Below are positions 55,250 through 64,000 of a stretch of DNA of 64,000 nucleotides, one piece after another (the first letter of the stretch is position 1; the number at the start of each line of letters is the position of its first letter). The DNA comes from Apoderus coryli (taxonomy: Eukaryota > Arthropoda > Insecta > Coleoptera > Attelabidae). The notes beneath the pieces are model-generated. The model saw only the letters and a program-made list of their open reading frames with translations. It was not told where the DNA came from and did no database searches. Location: the NCBI GenBank assembly GCA_911728435.2, contig OU452204.1:7192001-7256000 (forward strand), written 5' to 3'. The position numbers and the translations under genes were made by a program.

Positions 55250-56207
55250 ATACCTCCTCGAGCTCTTATAACCGCTTGCATTCGTCTGGGTAAGTTTGCT
55301 ATCAAGTTCTAAATGGTTTCTTGCAGCAGGTACATGACGTCGAATTGATTTTTTCAGAACATCCCAAAGGTGCTCGATTGGATTCAAATCTGGACTTCGT
55401 GGTGGCCACTCTAAGATTTGAATATTAATCTCATTTAGGTAATCTAAAACAGGTCTTGCGGTGTGAGGCCTTGCATAATCTTGCATAAAAATGAATGTAT
55501 CCCCTATAAATGGCGCAAACGGCATAACATGGTCTTGAATAATGTTTTCTAAATAGAATTCTGCATTCATGGATCGCGGACGAACAGGGACTAATTCTGT
55601 GCGTGCGTCAAAACAAATTCCACCCCAGAACATTTTTGATCCACCACCAAATCGTTCCCTTGAAGATATGGTACATCATGAAACCTTTCTTCAGGTCTCC
55701 GCCATACTCTATCACGACCGTCTGGAGATTTTAGACTAACTCTGGTTTCATCTCTGAATAAAACTTTCTTCCAGTCATCGATAGTCCATTGTACATGATC
55801 TCTGGCGAATCTTAATCTGCATGATCTGTGTTCTACGGTAAGCATCCAGTGGCAGGTTTTCTTCTAGTCAATCCGGCTTCTTTTAGTCTTCTCCTGACGG
55901 TTAAAGTAGAAATTCTGACATTTTTAACATTTGCGAGTTGATTACTTAGCTCTTTACTTGTAGATGTTCGATTTCTGAAGACCTGTTGTCGGAGAAAACG
56001 CTCGTCAACTTGACTTGTGGCCTTCTTTCTGCCCTGACCACGTCATCTAACGTGAGATCCAGTATCCCTAAATCTTCTAACCATTTGACTAATTGTTGAA
56101 TGATGAACACCTAACAAATTGCCCACATAACGCATACTTTTTCCTACTTCTAGCAAAGTTGCAACTCTTAGACATTCATCATTGCTTAAATGGCGCACTC
56201 GATTCAT
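55250..56207 (-). pseudogene. Tc1 transposase (DD34E), stop and frameshifts
   Basis: The start at 56207 gives MNRVRHLSNDECLRVATLLE and a first helix-turn-helix (VGNLLGVHHSTISQMVRRFR). An in-frame TGA at 56043-56045 replaces what is probably CGA, a simple C-to-T decay. The same frame goes on with RGQGRKKATSQ, the GRPR-like AT-hook position, and a second helix-turn-helix. Near 55850 the frame changes to MLTVEHRSCRLRFARDHVQW and LFRDETRVSL (first Asp). Another change near 55640 leads to MFWGGICF, FMQDYARPHTA (second Asp; Asn changed to Tyr beside it) and SPDLNPIEHLWD, with the Glu 34 residues after the second Asp. A last change follows near 55320. Ends of the element were not resolved. Confidence 0.88.
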
Positions 56208-56899
56208 GTTTTTTAGCGAATAGGTTAAATATTGATCTAACAAACTAAATTTTGCGATAAAAAAATAAGACAATCCCTTAAACAGCAATTTTAAACAATA
56301 CACCCACCAAACTGGAGTGATGTAAACAAAGTAATTATTGTTTTTCTCTTAGCCAAATGAATTCAGTAGAGTCGCAACGAGTGATATCAATAACCGGCTT
56401 CTAACTTGAATCGTATCACTTCATGCTCGGTCTTGGCGCTATGCTTCGATTCAGATACGTTCTAGTAATTTTGAATTGCGCTGGCCATGACGTATTTCAT
56501 GAAGAAAGATAAAAAAAAATAATTAACATAATATGGCTATAATTTTTTACTATTGAGTTGGAATTCATATTTTTATATACACTATTGGTGTAAAATAAAT
56601 TTTATTGTGAGAGTAAGTAATTAAAAGCACAAAAAATCGGTATTTCGGTTCTGCTTCTGTCACTTGAAGTGGGAGAGAGAGACACGAGTGATTCTCTAAA
56701 CAAGCGGTTGACCACATACTGTATTTGTAGTTATAACCTATAATAATCTTTCACTTGTATCGTAACTCATAACTGAATTATTCAGATTATTTCAATAACC
56801 CAATGATTGGTAACTTTGCACTCGAGTGATCCCATCACTAATTATACCCCACACAGTGCAAATAAACGTGATTAACTTATATCAAAACTATATTATACA
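56208..56899. other. Tc1 flank and unassigned sequence
   Basis: The first part should contain the Tc1 terminal repeat, which I could not match to the other end (a candidate there is TTCAAAATTATCGCACCAC at 54980). The rest has no assignable features. Confidence 0.4.
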
Positions 56900-57040
56900 A
56901 TTGGCCAATTTTTCCAGTAAATTTGGGGAATGTATATTATATTTTTTTAATTTTTGACCCCCTTTTTCACAAATACTGTGAATGCCTGTGTGAAACAATT
57001 CTTCTATGTGACATTTCATTGAAATTCAGACACATTTATG
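56900..57040. repeat. single decayed unit of the 7.2/14.8 kb arm repeat
   Basis: TTTTTGACCCCCTTTTTCAC followed by GAATGCCTGTGTGAA and a 'TATGTGACATTTCA' string matches the sub-repeat of the long inverted arms (compare 15213-15280). No array is present here. Confidence 0.6.
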
Positions 57041-58530
57041 CAGAATGGTCATGGAAAATTTCGACAAACGAGTGCGTTTATGTATGCAAAGCCGTGGAGG
57101 CCATTTGGCCGATGTGTTATTCCATAAATAACCCTATCCTATGTACTATATGATTCAATAAAAAACTTACAATCAAAAGACTAAAAACTGTGTTTTCTAT
57201 TTATAATTCAAATCTTGCGTCAATTTTGGGACACCCTTATTACTTAAAGTAAAAAAGTAAAAGTATACTGACTGTTTTACTATAGAAAATATGGACAGTT
57301 GGTATATTGACAAGAGGATAGTTATTTCTGAAAGCAGCAAAATGAAAATTTTAAAACGTTAGACTGAGAATTTTATTGATATATTTTGCGTATTACGAAT
57401 TATGTATGCCTAATAAATATATATTATAATTTGTTTAACGTAAACAAGCAAAAAATCTCTAATGCGTCTCGGGAAATGTGTTTTTCCATGTGTTAAAATT
57501 TAATGGATTTATCATAATGATGAGACAAAATTTATGCGTTGTATTTATATTTAAATTGACAAATCCAGGAAGTTGTTTTATAGGTAGAATGTGTTCGCAC
57601 AAAAACGTTATCTTGATTTATTTATTATTCCGACTCTGAATCAATATAATATTAACCCGCAGACTTCCGCTGCACAGTTCAGTATTCAGTGGGGCACCAA
57701 GGGGTAAAATCTCCATATTTCGCACAAGAATGCATAATTGTGCTGGAAAATTATTCTGGTATTATTGACAATAATTATTACCCTAATTGATGATTCTCAA
57801 AAATATGTTTAGAACATTTTTATTAAAAAAATTGTAGGTTATAGTTGAAATGTGTCTCTCAAAGCTAAGCAAGCACCTTACCATTTAAGATTCCCTATTA
57901 AAAACCTTAAAATTTGTAGAGATATTGGTTTATTGTGATCAGGGTGCGCATCATGTGAAATTAATCCGAGAAAATTTTAGAGTAATAATTTTTACATTGT
58001 CAGTCTCAACTTTCGTTTAGCTGAAATCAGTTATGAAAGACTTGTTTATTTAGTATTTAGAAGCCTTCTCAAACAGAAAGCCATGAAAAGTTTTCTGCGG
58101 AAATGCGACATTTTTCTAAACATAAACACGCAAAAAACTTTTTGCGGAAATAATAGGTCATTCAATAACTCCGTAGGATAAGTAAGAAAATAGCAACATT
58201 TTTACAAAACTCGATTTGATTATTCAACATAGTTCGAGGGAAATACAACGAGTATAGCGATTTTCCAACTTTTGCGTTTTGGAATTCAGGTTGCTAAAAT
58301 TTTTTTTTTTTTTATGGATCGTTCCTTTATTGAATCGACTCAAAAAGAAGCGATTCAAAATATCGATTTTTAGCCTAAATAATCGATTTTCTAAAAGATC
58401 TAGATCGGCAACCCTAACACAAGCGTCTACATATAAGAAACTTAAATATTTTTCCAGCCTTCGTGTTGACTTACGTCAGGTTGTTGGAATTGTGTGTATG
58501 TGGTCCAGGTAATTCGCATAATCGGTAAGT
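57041..58530. other. no gene recognised
   Basis: AT-rich, without assignable frames. The frame at 58279-58512 is a chance opening across a poly-T tract. Confidence 0.5.
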
Positions 58531-58532
58531 TA

Positions 58533-58602
58533 TGAGTGTAGCTTAGTGGTTAGATACTTTTGCGAGCGGAAGGTCGTGAGTTCAAGCCCCTGCTATTGTT
58601 GC
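58533..58602 (+). repeat. tRNA-like sequence (SINE head or tRNA relic)
   Basis: An A box (TAGCTTAGTGG, 58539-58549) and a B-box-like GAGTTCAAGCC (58578-58588) are correctly spaced, with GCGAGCGGAAGGTCGTGAGT between. It aligns with the head of the SINE at 16.8 kb (GCAAGCGTAAGGTTATGGGT). The anticodon stem does not close, so it is not a working tRNA gene. It lies about 85 bp upstream of the second hammerhead element. Confidence 0.6.
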
Positions 58603-58687
58603 AATTTTATATGATTCGATTCAAAGCAGTTTACAAACTTTTCTGTTTTCTGGGGTGGTTTTATCCGCATAAACTTCAAATTCCAAC

Positions 58688-59106
58688 AAATGTAGAGATT
58701 GACAACAAGATGTTTCTGGCGACATCTAGTGTGAGCAGGCAATATGCCCGGTGAAACACAGTTCACAAACGATGACCGGACAAGAAGTAACAACTCCATT
58801 AAATCCTATTGCCAACACTAGATACGCCCGAATTCCCTGGCGGGAGGCTTTATTTACGCATTGCTTGTTACATAAAGTAACAAGACATTTAATTATGTTG
58901 GAAATTTGTGTCACACTACCATGTTTGGTCATCTCTCGTGCTAGTATAAGCTCTTAGTAAATGTTGGAAATTTGGGGCACACTGCCTGCCGATCACCACT
59001 GATGAGTTGTGGATCAACGAAACGGCCTGTCTGGTGTGAAACATGTTTCCAACATAACTAAAAGTCTTGTTACTTTATGTAACAAGCAATTCGTAAATGT
59101 AGAGAT
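58688..59106 (+). mobile_element. hammerhead-ribozyme retroelement with 12-bp target duplication
   Basis: Direct repeats AAATGTAGAGAT at 58688-58699 and 59095-59106 flank an insertion of 395 bp. The first 150 bp are the module shared with 8701-8854 and 3519-3672 (GGCGACATCTAG, ACAGTTCACAAACGATG, GCCAACACTAGA). Then 35-bp inverted repeats (58852-58886 and 59064-59098, one mismatch, ATTGCTTGTTACATAAAGTA) bracket the ribozyme. Inside the slot a string ATGTTGGAAATTTG occurs twice (58895 and 58961), suggesting a partial duplication of the ribozyme's 5' arm. There is no protein-coding capacity; it is non-autonomous. Confidence 0.85.
58961..59055 (+). ncRNA. type I hammerhead ribozyme
   Basis: The core reads CACCA-CTGATGA (58999-59005), stem II GTTG-TGGAT-CAAC, GAAAC (59019-59023), loop GGCCT and GTC (59029-59031), with cleavage expected after 59031. 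Stem I starts with CACCA/TGGTG and is extended by ATGTTGGAAA (58961-58970) pairing with TTTCCAACAT (59046-59055). Against the ribozyme at 8.9 kb, stem II shows a C-G to U-A compensatory exchange. The outer stem I has a completely different sequence but is again self-complementary, which is strong support for a maintained fold. It is in the same orientation as the module of its element. Confidence 0.93.
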
Positions 59107-59640
59107 GTTTTCGCGGTGTTCAGTTTATAATGATACCTAATAAACTTAAAACCAATCGAGGAATTATATTCGAAAACAGTTGTGTGAAAACACAGTTCAA
59201 AGTTCAATACATTTTTGTATTAAGTAAATTATTTAACTAAGATTTCTCATAATAGAAATATTAAGCCTATTATTAAATACAAATGATTTATATTAATGTC
59301 ATATTTAGTAATAACAATGATTATGTTTTTGTACCGTCGTCAGTAATTAGATACTATCATTTATCTAAATTAAATAATTTACATCAACTTTCATTACTCT
59401 AATCAAAGAGGATTCTTGTTACTAATTTCAATTATCATTTCTCTCACAATTTTACAACAAAAAGCACATTGTCTAAATTGTGAAAAAGTAATATAATTAT
59501 TTTATCAATAACGAAATTATGCGTAAAAACGTAAAAAATCGTAAAATTGCTCTAAGTACCTGAATTAGTTAAGATCATTTAGATAACGAGAACGTGTTAA
59601 ATAATAATGTACTAATTTTATTGTACCTATTTCCGATTTT
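59107..59640. other. AT-rich spacer, no gene seen
   Basis: No assignable frame or repeat. Confidence 0.5.
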
Positions 59641-59659
59641 AATAATTAATAAGTTAAAA

Positions 59660-60215
59660 CCAATATATTATATAGTATTTGTTTAGGAAAATTAAGTTTC
59701 GATCGGATGTTCATACTCTGGGCTTGAGGTTCCGAGGGATAATTTCACCTCCTCCACATCGTACTTCTTTGTTTATGAGATGTTTTTCTTATAATGTCTA
59801 CGCTTTGTATAATGGATTGCCCTCTCATTTAACATTTTTAAAATTAAATGCATTCAGAGTACCATACAGAAATTTTTTGTTTCACTTGTATTGAAACTGA
59901 ATTATATAACAAGTCTTCTCATTTGCTAACCTACACTAAGTATTAATATCTATATTATTTCGTTTACTTAATAATTATAATGAAGGATTTTTTTGTGTAG
60001 TCAGGTTGTGCTACTGCCAGAATTAGTTCTTTTTATTTATGTATGTTTTTTTTTCTTCTATTCGTATACCTTTGGGTTAGGATTAAATACCAGATTATCT
60101 GCTTCCTAACCCTTTTTGCAAATAAGTTTAAGACTAAATATTGTATAAATTATAAAATTTTGTATTGTTTTCTATATTTTTTTGCAAATAAACGGAATTA
60201 TTATTATTATTATAT
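59660..60215 (+). pseudogene. non-LTR retrotransposon 3' end
   Basis: The frame 59679-59894 reads KIKFRSDVHTLGLRFRG, then HRTSLFMRCFSYNVYALYNG, LPSHLTFLKLNAFRVPYRNF, and stops. This is the C-terminal tail block of Jockey/CR1-like polymerases ('R.fsY.....yN.LP..l....l..Fr......l'). It is followed by about 300 bp of 3' untranslated sequence and an ATTATTATTATTATTAT tail at 60196-60213. Everything upstream of the tail block is missing (5' truncation at about 59660). Confidence 0.8.
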
Positions 60216-60251
60216 CATGTTAAGCTTTCTGATTCTACTTTATTATTGCCA

Positions 60252-60345
60252 CTGATGATGAGAGTATGTTATATCGAAACATGTATGGTATGATTTTGAA
60301 TTAATTATATGATTATATTGTGGAGTCGACGATTTTCATTTCATA
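60252..60345 (+). other. hammerhead-like motif and shared flank
   Basis: CTGATGA (60252-60258) and GAAAC (60276-60280), followed by ATGTATGGT and TGTGGAGTCGACGATTTTCA, parallel the insertion at 47.7 kb. Stem II is poorly paired, so activity is unlikely. Confidence 0.4.
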
Positions 60346-60490
60346 ACATTTTCACTCCTCGTCATTATGGATTATTTTTCGAAAAAATAATAATAAGAAT
60401 TTAGATTTATTATTGATATTTTATACTATTAAACATTGTGCTTTGCATTCATATAACACAGTTCTAAATATCCCTTGTATATTATTTTAG

Positions 60491-60609
60491 GAATCAATTA
60501 TTCGTATAAATAAACAAATGGCACACTTGCCTGAACCTGAATGGGTTTTGGATAAAAACACGTCTGGACATCTGTTTTGGAGAAGGGATTCGAATGAGAA
60601 AAATTCCAG
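60491..60609 (+). CDS. candidate internal exon of a host gene
   Basis: The segment is bounded by a good acceptor (TATTATTTTAG| ending at 60490) and donor (CAG|GTATGTGA at 60609/60610). It is open throughout in the frame that reads ESIIRINKQMAHLPEPEWVL followed by DKNTSGHLFWRRDSNEKN, 39 codons plus two bases. Its composition is mixed, with Trp, Pro, Glu and charged residues rather than AT-driven Lys/Asn/Phe runs, and no transposon family fits. An internal Met could also be a start. I do not recognise the protein. It may be a true host exon, in which case much of the window is intron, or a chance opening. Confidence 0.4.
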
Positions 60610-60639
60610 GTATGTGAAATCGGAGCCAGAAAAAAGTTG

Positions 60640-61355
60640 AAACAAATATTTTTTTTATCATAATACAATAAAAGTTCAGTGTTAGCTAAAAACTAATTTC
60701 CCATAGATAAATATCGATTTAGTATACAGGATGGGACTGGTTATTATAGAAAACTATATAGGTATGTCGCCAGACTAGTCTCTAGACTACGAGACTGACA
60801 TGTAGTCTCGTCTCGTGGAGTCTAGGCACGACGGGACCAGGCTGAGAGTCTCGAGGTTAAAATAAAAGTTTAATTAAATGGATCATACCGAAAAACCACA
60901 TGTAAACCGTATCTATAGTTAGTGTATATAATATTTCTCAGTTTATCTCTAATTTGACTCAAATGAAAAAGAAATCATAATCTGAAAAACACACGAAAAA
61001 AATAGAAACAAATAACTGCTCTACCTTAAGGTTTACTTAAATCTTAAATGATTTTAATAATATAATTTTCAAATAACTAAAATTAAAAGGAAATCGGAAA
61101 ATAAACAAAAGGTTAAATACATTAATTTACTTTTTTAAAACAAAAATAAACTTAAATGATAACCAGATTATAAAAATATAAATATAATAAAATATACACT
61201 GTGTCCAATATAATAATGGGATAGCATTGGAATCTTGGAAGATGAGTTGTAAAATTTAAACATCTTTTAAGTGGTGTTATCAAAAGTAAACTAACTTTAT
61301 CCTTTTTCGAGAATTTTTGAAAAAAGAATTTTTTGCGATTTTAGTTTGTATTTAT
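60640..61355. other. no gene recognised; CTAGTCTCG-rich patch
   Basis: A GC-richer patch at about 60770-60865 is made of permuted AGTCTCG/CGAGACT words (CTAGTCTCTAGACTACGAGA; TAGTCTCGTCTCGTGGAGTC) with local self-complementarity. The rest is AT-rich. Confidence 0.5.
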
Positions 61356-61357
61356 TT

Positions 61358-61830
61358 CTTTGTTTTTTTATATACGGCCCTGGATTTTTTATTGTTAAAC
61401 TTAAAGCCATTTTCAATTCAAAAATAGGTGGTATATCACACGTAATGGTTTAAACAAGTTTTCAGTGTTTTTTTTAGCAGTTATTTAAAATTATTTAAGA
61501 AAAATCGCTACAGTTTGGGACTTATTTTGCGTAAAACATGCATCTGAGAAAGGCGTTTTTTTAATAACTTCAAAAAGCACAAAAATTTCAACTAAATTTA
61601 AATGTTGTACTGAGACAGAAATAAATAGACAAATAATATTAAATAATTGTGAGTAACGACGAAAGAATGTTTTTGCTAAACCTACTGAAGAAGTTTAAAT
61701 ATCAGCTAAAAATACCGAAAACTTATTTACACCATTATACGTGTGATATACCACCTATTTTTGAATTGAAAATGGCTTTAAATTTAACAATAAAAAATCC
61801 AGAGCCGTATTTAAAAAAACGAAATTGATG
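61358..61830. mobile_element. MITE with ~125-bp terminal inverted repeats
   Basis: The left arm (about 61358-61485) and right arm (about 61700-61830) are inverse copies with scattered differences. Shared blocks include GGATTTTTTATTGTTAAA, AAGCCATTTTCAATTCAAAA and AGGTGGTATATCACACGT. The ends lie near TTTTTTTATATACGGCCCTG. The middle (about 215 bp) is non-coding. Target duplication not resolved. Confidence 0.85.
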
Positions 61831-61983
61831 ATGGTTTTTCCAAAAACGAAACATCGTAGTGAAAATTTGTAAACGCTATCTTAATCTCCTCAAAAAGTAA
61901 CAATGAGAAAGTGCTTCTCATGTTTTTATATCTGTAAAAATAATGTCAGAAATAAATAAAAACTAAAATCAGACAGATTCTCG

Positions 61984-62960
61984 CACTCGTGTCGAATGTT
62001 GTCCTTGAGGGCTTCCAGAGTCTCGGGCTTGTTCACGTAAACACGGGACTTCAAAAATCCCCACAAAAAAAAAGCCTGGAACGCTTAAATCGGGCGATCT
62101 TGCGGGCCAGTGCTAATCGCCAAAACGAGAGATGAAGAGACCCGTGAACGCTGCCTTCAGAATATCGGTTGTGGCTCGCGCAGTGTATGCCGTTGCTCCG
62201 TCCTGATGAAACCACATGTCCCTCAGTCCTAATTCGTCCAATTGCGGCAGAAAAAACTCAATCAACATGGCCCTATAGCGCGCACCGTCCACTGTGTCAT
62301 TTGGCCAGCGGCATTCTCGAAAAAAAATGGCCCGATGACTCCTCCAGCGTCAACAGGGCACCATGCAGTCACTTTGAGCGGGTGTAATGGCTCCTCGTGC
62401 ATCACTCGTGGATATTCGGTGCCCCAGAAGCGATAGTTTTGCTTGTTCACGTACCCGCTGAAGTGGAAATCAGCCTCATCGCTCATTATGATTTTGGTCG
62501 AAAAATCGTCCACTTCTTCCTCGAGATTGAGGATGGCTTGGGCGTAGGTTACCCGCGTTTGGCGGTCGGCAGGCAGCAGCTGATGCACGGACTGGACTTT
62601 GTACGGAAACATGCGCAGGTCTGTGACCAAAATTCGTCTTAGGGACGTCCGGCTGATGGCTAATTGCGTGGCATGGCGTCTGGTCGATGTTTCCTGCGAC
62701 AGCTCGACATTCTCGGCAACAGCGGCGATATTCTCGGCAGAACGAGCGCTCCGGGGCCGGCCACTCTTGATAACGTCACGTGTGGTCCCATACTCTCCAA
62801 GGTTGGTGGCCAAACGGCGCAGTGTTTGCGCAGTCGGTGTCGAACGGCCGGAGAATTGGCGACGGAATTCGCTCTGCGTCAACACCACAGACGAATTGTT
62901 ACGCAAAAAAATAGACACTATGGCTTGTTCACTTGTATTCTGCATCTGTCGAATCCACAA
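61984..62960 (-). pseudogene. mariner-like transposase (relative of the DD41D type), broken
   Basis: The first frame (62960 to about 62262, 232 codons) contains QNTSEQAIVSIFLRNNSSVV, a second HTH (LAISRTSLRRILVTDLRMFP), IIMSDEADFHFSGYVNKQNY with the first Asp, and GGVIGPFFFENAAGQ. A frame change near 62300 leads into a second frame with MLIEFFLPQLDELGL, MWFHQDGATAYTARA (second Asp), an in-frame TAG near 62110, and then SPDLSVPGFFLWGFLKSRVY. In the last motif the catalytic Asp (normally before the aromatic in '.DyfLWG') is replaced by Gly. Base composition is strikingly GC-richer than the rest of the window, which suggests a different origin or age. The upstream TCCAATAGGGTGATTTC probably belongs to its terminal repeat. 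Confidence 0.88.
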
Positions 62961-63164
62961 ATGTCAAAACAGATTTGACATTGGCGGCCATTTATAAAAA
63001 TGAGAGCATCTTCCAATAGGGTGATTTCTTTTGGCCCACCTAGTATATGACATATTTTTTATTTTCATTTTCGGTTATACGTATAGTGTCTGCTAAAACA
63101 AATATAATGTATATAGGATCGTATTTAAAATAATAATATGACACTCACTTCCGGTATATTCGAA

Positions 63165-63290
63165 AGTACTAAATTCGTGAAAACATTTTAGCCGAATTGG
63201 CCCCGTCAACCTAAATACTACACCAGCTTTTCACCTTGTTCCACAATGTAGTTTCTCCATAATCGATCGAAACCCGGAAGTTCACGATAT
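63165..63290. mobile_element. partial copy of the 7.86-8.44 kb MITE
   Basis: GAAAACATTTTAGCCGAATT, ACTACACCAG and GTAGTTTCTCCATAATCGAT match the right half-end of the MITE at 8300-8420, in the same orientation. The terminal CCGGT end is lost and the left half is absent. Confidence 0.8.
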
Positions 63291-64000
63291 TTTTATCAGT
63301 TTATTTTTTAAATTAAAAGACAGTGTCATTATAAACCTAATAAGACTTTCAATGAGAAATGGTTTAGAATAATCTATGTAAATGTCTATTAATTAGTGTG
63401 AACACGTTGGCCGCTGTAATGGAAATCATTTTTGACATATCCAAGGCCAGACTTCTTTTAGTAGATTTTAAAAAAATTTTGTCAGTGGTAGACTAAGTAT
63501 AAATAAAAATATATAAATCGAAAATCTACTTTTCCGACTGGCTGCCATCGGGATTTTTTGTTTTAAATATTCTGTCCGCCATGCCACAAAATTATATATT
63601 TACAAACACAAATTCTGGTAAATATAGTGAATCCCTCTAAGTACACTACTGCATTGCACCTGATGCTAAATTTTATTGAATATAACAACTAGTGAGATAT
63701 CATGTATAAAATTACGAGCGGTCTTAAAACATTTCCATAATGTTTGCCTTTATTAGAAATTTAAGTTTCCAGACGCAGTTTCATAATGAAGGCAGAGCAA
63801 AAAACTGGTTAAGTGCCTAATTGAAATTTATCGTTTATCCGGCTTATGGGTATTACTTATTTCAACTCTTTAGAAAATAATGTAACGCCAAATTGCTGCA
63901 AATTGATTTTTTAATTTTCATAAAAGCCCCCAAGCCATCTTAAAAAGGCTTTAATGGTTTTAAAACTGTCATAAAAAGTAATTGTGATTTTATTCTAATG
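63291..64000. other. no gene recognised
   Basis: AT-rich sequence to the end of the window with no assignable frame or repeat. Confidence 0.5.

Noticed and set aside
62397..62997. Plus-strand frames at 62.2-63.0 kb (64 to 132 codons)
   Set aside because: All are shadows of the GC-rich minus-strand mariner.

Overview
This 64 kb window is strongly AT-rich eukaryotic DNA, almost certainly from an arthropod and probably an insect. The evidence is the set of mobile-element families it carries: DD41D-type and other mariners, Tc1, pogo/Tigger, hAT-like (DUF659 type), DUF4817-type transposases, a THAP-bearing element, a RAG1/Transib-type transposase, Penelope-like (PLE) GIY-YIG fragments and several non-LTR retrotransposon 3' ends. 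Spliceosomal-type GT..AG signals appear where introns are suggested. There is no operon structure and no convincing complete host gene. The only plausible host coding piece is one small exon candidate at 60491-60609. The window is best read as a transposon graveyard in an intergenic region or a very long intron. All boundaries were set by eye and may be off by a few bases.

Layout. 1-2.5 kb: a dispersed repeat and a broken hAT-like fragment. 2.5-3.7 kb: a Tc1 fragment beside a short element whose inside holds a perfect 76-bp palindrome. 6.0-6.8 kb: a broken pogo/jerky-like transposase. 7.2-16.6 kb: two long inverted arms built of tandem sub-repeats, enclosing a MITE, an element with a hammerhead ribozyme, a dead mariner and a non-LTR endonuclease fragment. 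16.7 kb: a tRNA-derived SINE. 17.6-22.6 kb: a large inverted-repeat element with a THAP exon, itself interrupted by a MITE and a non-LTR retrotransposon. 23.3-25.3 kb: two head-to-head PLE 3' ends inside one 13-bp target-site duplication. 25.9-26.9 kb: an intact 361-codon mariner transposase. 30.2-32.6 kb: a nearly complete RAG1/Transib-type transposase with one stop and one frameshift. 33-38 kb: fragments of three more transposases. 39.4 kb: a second SINE copy. 41.3-46.2 kb: pogo C-terminal, non-LTR and hAT fragments. 46.9-48.5 kb: a tandem repeat of about 152 bp. 49.8-52.3 kb: a full-length dead Tigger. 53.6-56.3 kb: non-LTR and Tc1 remains. 58.5-59.1 kb: a tRNA-like head and a second hammerhead element. 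59.6-60.3 kb: a non-LTR 3' end. 61-63.3 kb: a MITE, a dead mariner and a MITE fragment.

The most interesting system is a family of short elements (8.7-9.2 kb and 58.7-59.1 kb, with a relative at 3.0-3.7 kb). They share a roughly 150-bp module and lie between 12-15 bp direct repeats. Next to the module is a slot flanked by inverted repeats. In two copies the slot holds a type I hammerhead ribozyme with every core nucleotide intact and with compensatory stem changes; in the third it holds a perfect 76-bp palindrome. The ribozyme lies in opposite orientation, relative to the module, in the two copies. The target-site duplications resemble the 13-bp one around the PLE insertion at 23.3-25.3 kb, so mobilisation by PLE machinery is a reasonable inference.
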